A DNA stretch of 45,944 nt from an uncultured Clostridia bacterium (GTDB taxonomy: Bacteria; Bacillota; Clostridia; Christensenellales; UBA1242): contig CALVZD010000004.1 in the NCBI GenBank assembly GCA_944372435.1, forward strand, positions 1 to 45,944. Reading direction: 5' to 3'. The notes below the pieces were generated by a model. The model made no database searches and was not told the DNA's origin. It saw only the letters and a program-made list of their open reading frames with translations. The stretch's first letter is position 1. Every line of letters begins with the position of its first letter. Shown piece by piece: positions 43,601-45,944 of the stretch. The translations under genes and the position numbers were made by a program.

Positions 43601-45789
43601 GAGTTGTGGAAGGCACCAAGCCAGTGCCAGTTTACATCAACAGCGGCACGGAGTTCTTGCCATATGGCGCGGCGCCAGACGACGAAGTTCAGTTTTTTGA
43701 AAACGAGGCAATGCAAGGCAAATTGCCGATAACTTACGGGGATGAAACTCGCTATGTCGACGCAGCAAGCGCAACGCTAAGCTATGACAGCGAAACAAAC
43801 CTTGGTTATGTGACGATAACAAGCGACACGAATTTGCTTTCGTGGGATGACAGTGAGTTTGTCGCAAGCGAACCAGTGACCGCGGGCGACAAGTTTAAAC
43901 TTGCGCAAAACTACGCGCTCATTCAAAAACAACTGCTTGATGACGAGGGTTTAACAACTTATTACTTGCCACTTTCAGCAGTTTCGCAAAGCGGCACAAG
44001 ATTTGAGGCAAGTGGCTATGCCGCTGTGTATGAAGACAGCAGCCTTTCAAGAGTGAGAGGCATAGCCGCCGGCAAGATTTTGCAGGTTTCAGAAGGCTCC
44101 ACCGCTGACAACGGTTATTACAGCATCGAAAACTTTGACGACAGAGTGCTAGTCAGGGCGGAAAATGTTTCAAGGTTGATCATAAAGGGCAGCGATGTCG
44201 ACGCAACAGACATCTTGTTCAGAGTGACCATTGAGTCGCGAGATCAGGTGAGGGCGCCAAATGGCGCGACCGTGACCACGACCACCACAAGGATTTATGA
44301 CAATATTGGCATTGAAGGCGAAAACGAACTTGGCATTTTTACGGCGACGTTCGAGCCAGACCTCATCGGCGAGATCCTTTCGTTCAGCGTTCAGGTTCGC
44401 CGAGGAAAAAACAACTTGCTTTCTGAGGAACTCAGCTATCAAGGTTCGGCAGCCTTTAATCTGTTCGCCTCCGGAGCTGGAACGCAAGCAAGTCCGTTCC
44501 TGATCGAAACCGAGCAGCAGTTTGAAAACATATCAAGCCGCGCGGAGAAAAAATACTATCACGGCTCTTACTATCAATCGCAGACGGTTGTCACTCGATA
44601 TGCCAATGGCTCGTCTACGACAAGTAGCAGCGCAGGAGAGGTGAGCATTAGCGAGCAATATTACAGCTTTGAGCAAAATGCAAACCTTGTGTTTGAAAGC
44701 GTTGACGGCTATGTCATCGATCAGCCGTTTGTTGGAAATTATGACGGTGGCGGCTTTAACACTGCGATCACCTTTGTCTCAGCAGGCGAGCTGAGCGGCG
44801 CGTCGATATATGATTACACGAGCAGCACGACCGTCGAATTCACAAAAGGTGCGGCGCTCTTTAAAGAGATCATGGCAAACGGATCGGTGACCAATCTTAA
44901 CCTCACGGCAAATCTCGAATATACGGAAGCTTTCAAAAACTCTCTGCAAACCGACGGCCAGCTCTCCTCTGCGCTTGTCGCAGGCCTTGCAACAATCAAC
45001 AACGGCGCCGTGTCAGCCATAACGCTGGAAAGTTTGACTGCGACGTTAGGAACAAACATTTCAGGAAACAACGCGCGTCTTGCCTATGCCGGCATGGTTG
45101 GCATAAACAGGCAAAGCATCAGCAACGCTCTTTCAAGTGCAAATATCAGCATCACGCAAAGCTCCAACCCAAGCGGATCACAATACTTCATGTTCAGCCC
45201 TATCGCAATTGCTAGCACCGGCACATCAGCAGTGATGACAAACTGCCGAAACCAAGGCAACATTATGACAAGGTGGAGGCTCTTGTCAAGAGACGACAAC
45301 AGCGTGATACAAACGGCAGGTGTCGCTCTGCTGTCAAACAGCAGCGCGCGACTCGAACTTTGCTACAACACCGCAACGATTTCAGCAACAACCTTTGTTG
45401 GCACAAATTCTTCAAATACAAGTGCGACAAGGCAAACTTACGCAGCAGGCGTGGTGCTCTATCAGCAAAGCGGCTCGTTGAGATATTCAGCAAACGCTGG
45501 CGCGATCACAGCAGGCAACGCGGGCGGCGTCGCTTACAGCTTGACAAATGTCAGCTTGACAGGCGTCGTGGCACTTGCAAATGTCAACAGCAGATTCGCA
45601 AATCTGATTGCTGCCTCAATGTCAGGATTGACCTACAGCGCTATTTACACACACGTGGCACAACCTTCCGGCATTTCGGCGACTGTGATCAACGAGAGCA
45701 CAACTATCACTTGCGGCACAACTGGCTGGCGAATTGTTGTCACCTACACAAACAGCAGCAATCACTATATCAGATACGAACAGTTGTGA
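34669..45789 (+). CDS. Giant cell-surface lipoprotein (3706 residues) with Ig/Fn3-like modules and a C-terminal beta-helix
   Basis: One uninterrupted frame encodes a predicted lipoprotein: charged start MNTYKTKRK, hydrophobic core and a lipobox ending FVGC (Cys31). A Big2-like domain follows at about 45-109 (FVALKSGQASLVAK). From about 115 to 3250 come many diverged beta-sandwich modules of 80-100 residues with a recurring L-x-W-x-x-V-x-x-A-x-x-Y core (for example near residues 578, 973, 1285, 1538, 2617 and 2754), like Fn3 domains. At about 3271 the sequence GTQASPFLIETEQQFENI opens a Gly/Asn/Ser-rich region to the end that resembles GLUG-type beta-helix repeats. There is no LPxTG or wall-binding signal. 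The start is GTG, without a ribosome site. It is probably an adhesin or surface fibre; the ligand is unknown. Confidence 0.85.
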   Translation: MNTYKTKRKCVGIICAVVTFVMMAFFCFVGCAQTYRGAGEFAEEEVSISVGEVVNPSELISSNLQLTFVSQNEEVLASQQDGSFVALKSGQASLVAKHNENVIDTLKVNVSYQFASPANIRMTNDGLLFWDESVVWENGEAVRASYTLLLEEDGQSREIDSQSNLYQLTEPGTYTVRIKANQAGSVLGSDYCDEVSFAFAQVQAPTGLAFYPTQTLGSEQGTLEWAGSAASYQLTFDGITQQNLQTNSAELNFLYFSEGSTATASVFAQNANSDSTSQTLQIQKISTPTLSLEDHELVWSAAENATDFIISYSSSAANGQIVTEGESSILENLPAGIYQISYQALAQTNFANGSVKAFGRVAKVENVATSYNFSGETLEVTFSTTSMFNRRIVVTQNGRNYEFELNELVDGAYTLTEEFALDAGENVFTLQTYPTFVGGQIMVGGVSTSNAVKSDEVRLFSAYNVGEIENLVHDIEDGESVLTFDNVDYANQFSVTINGTEVQNISVETGELVTKIRLGKISSELYGEDPKYEIKVSATRRPAENQIANTTEATKILTRLNAPELANLNQSQNKGQTYSWSPVGGAKYEFALYVTGADYDTTDILPQTGETEEPSISNLAANYYVLSVKSVPINDDLHLASENPSQDSFYVALPIEAPQLKLDYVDQGYVLSIQTSEFGYCYSISLDSVEQGNVFKTSDSEILTFNLSETFEQKGIEFVITVTASADGADNQLIHTASTSTLTIERLPAPIQRAVGENDALTITNGDEDAVMLLSKDGEVISRSSSGEDAQVSLQNYNGAFSISAQLEGYQDFDEFSTNGKIMLASATTIFEFYRSASPTNLNYFAGQISFSHQTLNSAEKNYTVIAKATSDNGSETASFDIDLSLTESSDLSFDLAKALETVLTENPVFASHFALRTSLSVQLFSNISQEIESVFYLPSRYATLKYNSQATELEIQRLDQVQLSFDDASRSLSWQAVSGDNVQYILYYNHSTNENQIEDTIDSVSGQTTYQFSLSGYDFTQAGTYQFWVVAISDNAFDSLPSGTVTVQKISQVTSLNVFEREDSFIASFELSGVDLDRVQEVEVNGHKLASVSTEFVLTSTGENPTVDENGEVRIQIFGRSFVDGKNTTYYISSDVSTFTIRNLSAADYSAQISKADGYITWSDFVLSNANDWILTTHESAKVCYELRVLSAGGELLAKVADISTNRLSLDNSTLRGLNDGTQGTIQIYAYTKEFGIWLDGRGYFGRVLIGEGEEIGKLNAVTELSAQIDSDDVSIAAEQQKPITLSWQHDSESGVTYQIYLNGVLAGRTQEKTFELAQSQLLTGKNTVSIVATSAVDIQSSPVEIEVWKFSTPTLLMADDGTLSITPENVNPPASAGYIIELTIGEESAETYYSTKTTIDIQPYIDDRSGNYTIRVIAKSTSAVAVPSDEAAVLSGKILAKPTFEQTAEGLSISTTDEGRVVFYVKYQEENFRVESDFFAFPDEWDDGTYNLLVYAVQNGSITSWRGDNAPKPVTIDRIDKVSEVTFKRSEDYNDYTLSWNAVDGAIGYTIEVVSDDEIIRSAKVSEATSASLSSLFAEPLPAGELTFVFRTLAEYSSETHSTNSQPFKFAASKLEASVSNIQASNVTDFFGYLTFTSAFEGVAAQIEVVDAAGSTLIYVVENPADGEAAVQRIQELYGDLTIKIRLLATRESSQSSTATILLDSDQTQQEIYKAQNISNVTANPDTGYLEITLPTDLKISSLNPSFFAEYRGSRKKFLASKTSDNTYQVLASNVAELFEIENGTFTFNISVAYQGVLLSNDYTLSFEFTNADGSVRAVKGSDERDDYILITAPDDVGPLRDVTAIIIRSTEGEYYDVKATKGYWVIDGSGSYFSLTSPTDASSSQACYAVRVEDLLSDFPAGTKNLQVAYVYDNGESGFSLVGYREAFSYTKLEAPSSLQIDQGNLAWTTESVGTAFLLSFEAEGAAAEEIKLQDVRRRYYLGEDIEDIPFDRSYYVSIQNLSTASRTLASSKTYVMTGEDTGADRQLVSKIGNVKGISVSNGKIQLDMSTQVSELADDINKIKDAGASPSVATAAENLLSKVYTTPFRFTLTSLASLQFNLRFKNSQGQAFTTTAAATNLITGLNTPLTGFAEGDIMYNKSIVQGLKEVVEMLSEGTTVRDQFEKVCAELEAANRWTGLATDELLFDEIGSGASGYGKVSAEQIQAGIYDIYVQQEGSEDQATISSDYYEALTDITVESSPMTLTGVVTSDEIYYIEFGEIEGKTDYTLVIRHTKDGAQVTEKVLIQKIGESWQRSVVGGATADYKPLEWRQAGGQTFVKLTLNDANGIGPELNGRDGASATSYTFNIYANGDDQTLNSKTEEIEVRFLAFKYQTLRLNGGVFVWDRFSITVGGSTDIYETLVTYKLANTSAQSVEVDDSSQFTPTETGDYDYIEFMTPGWSESFLIVVSSPTYRIEDLTKLSAPALSTKNGKLVMTDTNTTSRSTRTFVLSNDISKGLSLSTTTESSTYEHIPGLNGMASGSTEYDYRATEDSANLFSVVIAGDNVSKEDFVPGSSDEHNRFVLSVDSITDRIYLQSEYANIAAKMIDYNTNTQMDGVNLTESIQVLDGRVVWNQITDTPAAGYQILYEVQVETYYETNYGIWTRDETCTRNYYTSENQLDSSLFVESVAAEQRFVISVRANVFEEKEDGGIKSLQGERFATSSRASYQGSASQILNGELISNLTADGSTFFEKSAAVSSLSVQNGELGWSYETPEGLSTRFVVEYSVAGQNNWAELDGTPTSEGSKYSLAPARGQLSSSNGYNFRIAAINYMTDSDRNLTVGGELRSNITRLGGDSYSQIGVLKDMTSSDFVTGRTETGYTIDFANYFADYSTISRNINLSVTIHAATGDRDRTVFGTTSSKTISISSDDIGEDGSLSFTVRPLSISSSYLNAQNAVKFSLSETGWYQADAVSFDSDSQIFSWTYGAVYEYRVVEGTKPVPVYINSGTEFLPYGAAPDDEVQFFENEAMQGKLPITYGDETRYVDAASATLSYDSETNLGYVTITSDTNLLSWDDSEFVASEPVTAGDKFKLAQNYALIQKQLLDDEGLTTYYLPLSAVSQSGTRFEASGYAAVYEDSSLSRVRGIAAGKILQVSEGSTADNGYYSIENFDDRVLVRAENVSRLIIKGSDVDATDILFRVTIESRDQVRAPNGATVTTTTTRIYDNIGIEGENELGIFTATFEPDLIGEILSFSVQVRRGKNNLLSEELSYQGSAAFNLFASGAGTQASPFLIETEQQFENISSRAEKKYYHGSYYQSQTVVTRYANGSSTTSSSAGEVSISEQYYSFEQNANLVFESVDGYVIDQPFVGNYDGGGFNTAITFVSAGELSGASIYDYTSSTTVEFTKGAALFKEIMANGSVTNLNLTANLEYTEAFKNSLQTDGQLSSALVAGLATINNGAVSAITLESLTATLGTNISGNNARLAYAGMVGINRQSISNALSSANISITQSSNPSGSQYFMFSPIAIASTGTSAVMTNCRNQGNIMTRWRLLSRDDNSVIQTAGVALLSNSSARLELCYNTATISATTFVGTNSSNTSATRQTYAAGVVLYQQSGSLRYSANAGAITAGNAGGVAYSLTNVSLTGVVALANVNSRFANLIAASMSGLTYSAIYTHVAQPSGISATVINESTTITCGTTGWRIVVTYTNSSNHYIRYEQL

Positions 45790-45825
45790 GAATGAAAGAG
45801 CGTCAATTTGAATAAAAATAATCAT

Positions 45826-45944
45826 ATGAAAAAATTTCTGGCAGCATTCGCAACTATATTTATTTCAGCCCTGACTTTGACAGGTTGTCAAACGCAGCAG
45901 GCGCCAACAGGCTCGATAACGATGGCTATCTCTGCTTTCACGAG
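45826..45944 (+). CDS. Lipoprotein, N-terminal part only (cut by window edge)
   Basis: A start MKKFLAAFATIFISALTLTGC gives a clear lipoprotein signal peptide with lipobox LTGC (Cys21); the mature part begins QTQQAPTGSITMAIS. It begins 36 bases after the giant gene in the same direction, so the two may be cotranscribed. A TTG six codons upstream is an alternative start. Neither has a strong ribosome site. What follows is outside the window. Confidence 0.7.
   Translation, partial: MKKFLAAFATIFISALTLTGCQTQQAPTGSITMAISAFT

Overview
The window is a chromosomal replication-origin region from a low-GC, endospore-forming member of the Bacillota, most likely an uncultured Clostridia-type bacterium. 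The evidence is the set rpmH-rnpA-yidD-yidC-jag-mnmE-mnmG-rsmG-parA-parB, dnaA/dnaN/recF, two perfect Bacillus-type parS sites, the sporulation pair yabP-yabQ ahead of a divIC-like gene, and a PASTA-bearing class B penicillin-binding protein next to rsmH. TAA, TAG and TGA all act as stops, so the code is the standard bacterial one. I could not assign a genus.

Layout. Positions 1-7600 (minus strand) hold a tandem pair of YugP-like zinc metallopeptidases, a SpoVD/FtsI-type PBP, a small FtsL-position membrane protein and two large, unrecognised lipoproteins. Positions 7700-11600 hold rsmH and a 941-residue CvpA-family protein, with a branched palindromic element just after rsmH. Positions 11700-15900 hold small accessory genes (DUF2188, monooxygenase-like, membrane proteins, rubrerythrin) and about 0.9 kb without genes. 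Positions 15890-24740 are the parS/parB/parA and rpmH-to-rsmG blocks, all on the minus strand. Positions 24740-27870 hold dnaN, a 219-base oriC candidate with DnaA boxes and a DnaA-trio, and dnaA, also on the minus strand. From 27872 the main direction switches to plus: recF, aspS, rluA and an 11-kb gene for a 3706-residue lipoprotein, with a minus-strand yabP-yabQ-divIC group, tRNA-Asn and a hypothetical gene between them. Another lipoprotein gene is cut by the window end.

How it fits together. Most genes point away from the origin at about 26.3 kb, as expected for replication-transcription co-orientation. Compared with the usual rpmH< >dnaA-dnaN-...-recF> order, the dnaA-oriC-dnaN block is inverted: dnaN now runs towards rpmH and recF is divergent from dnaA. 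ParA/ParB with parS would segregate the origin. RsmH, FtsL-like, PBP, DivIC-like and YugP-like proteins point to division and envelope work. The several very large lipoproteins and the CvpA fusion point to an elaborate cell surface.

The least expected signals are six genes whose start codon lies only 6 or 7 bases after a good -10 hexamer and lacks a Shine-Dalgarno sequence (candidate leaderless mRNAs), a parS site that also forms the parB terminator, a promoter-plus-terminator pair that defines a candidate 95-nt small RNA, and the giant surface lipoprotein. All calls come from reading the sequence; no database search was run.
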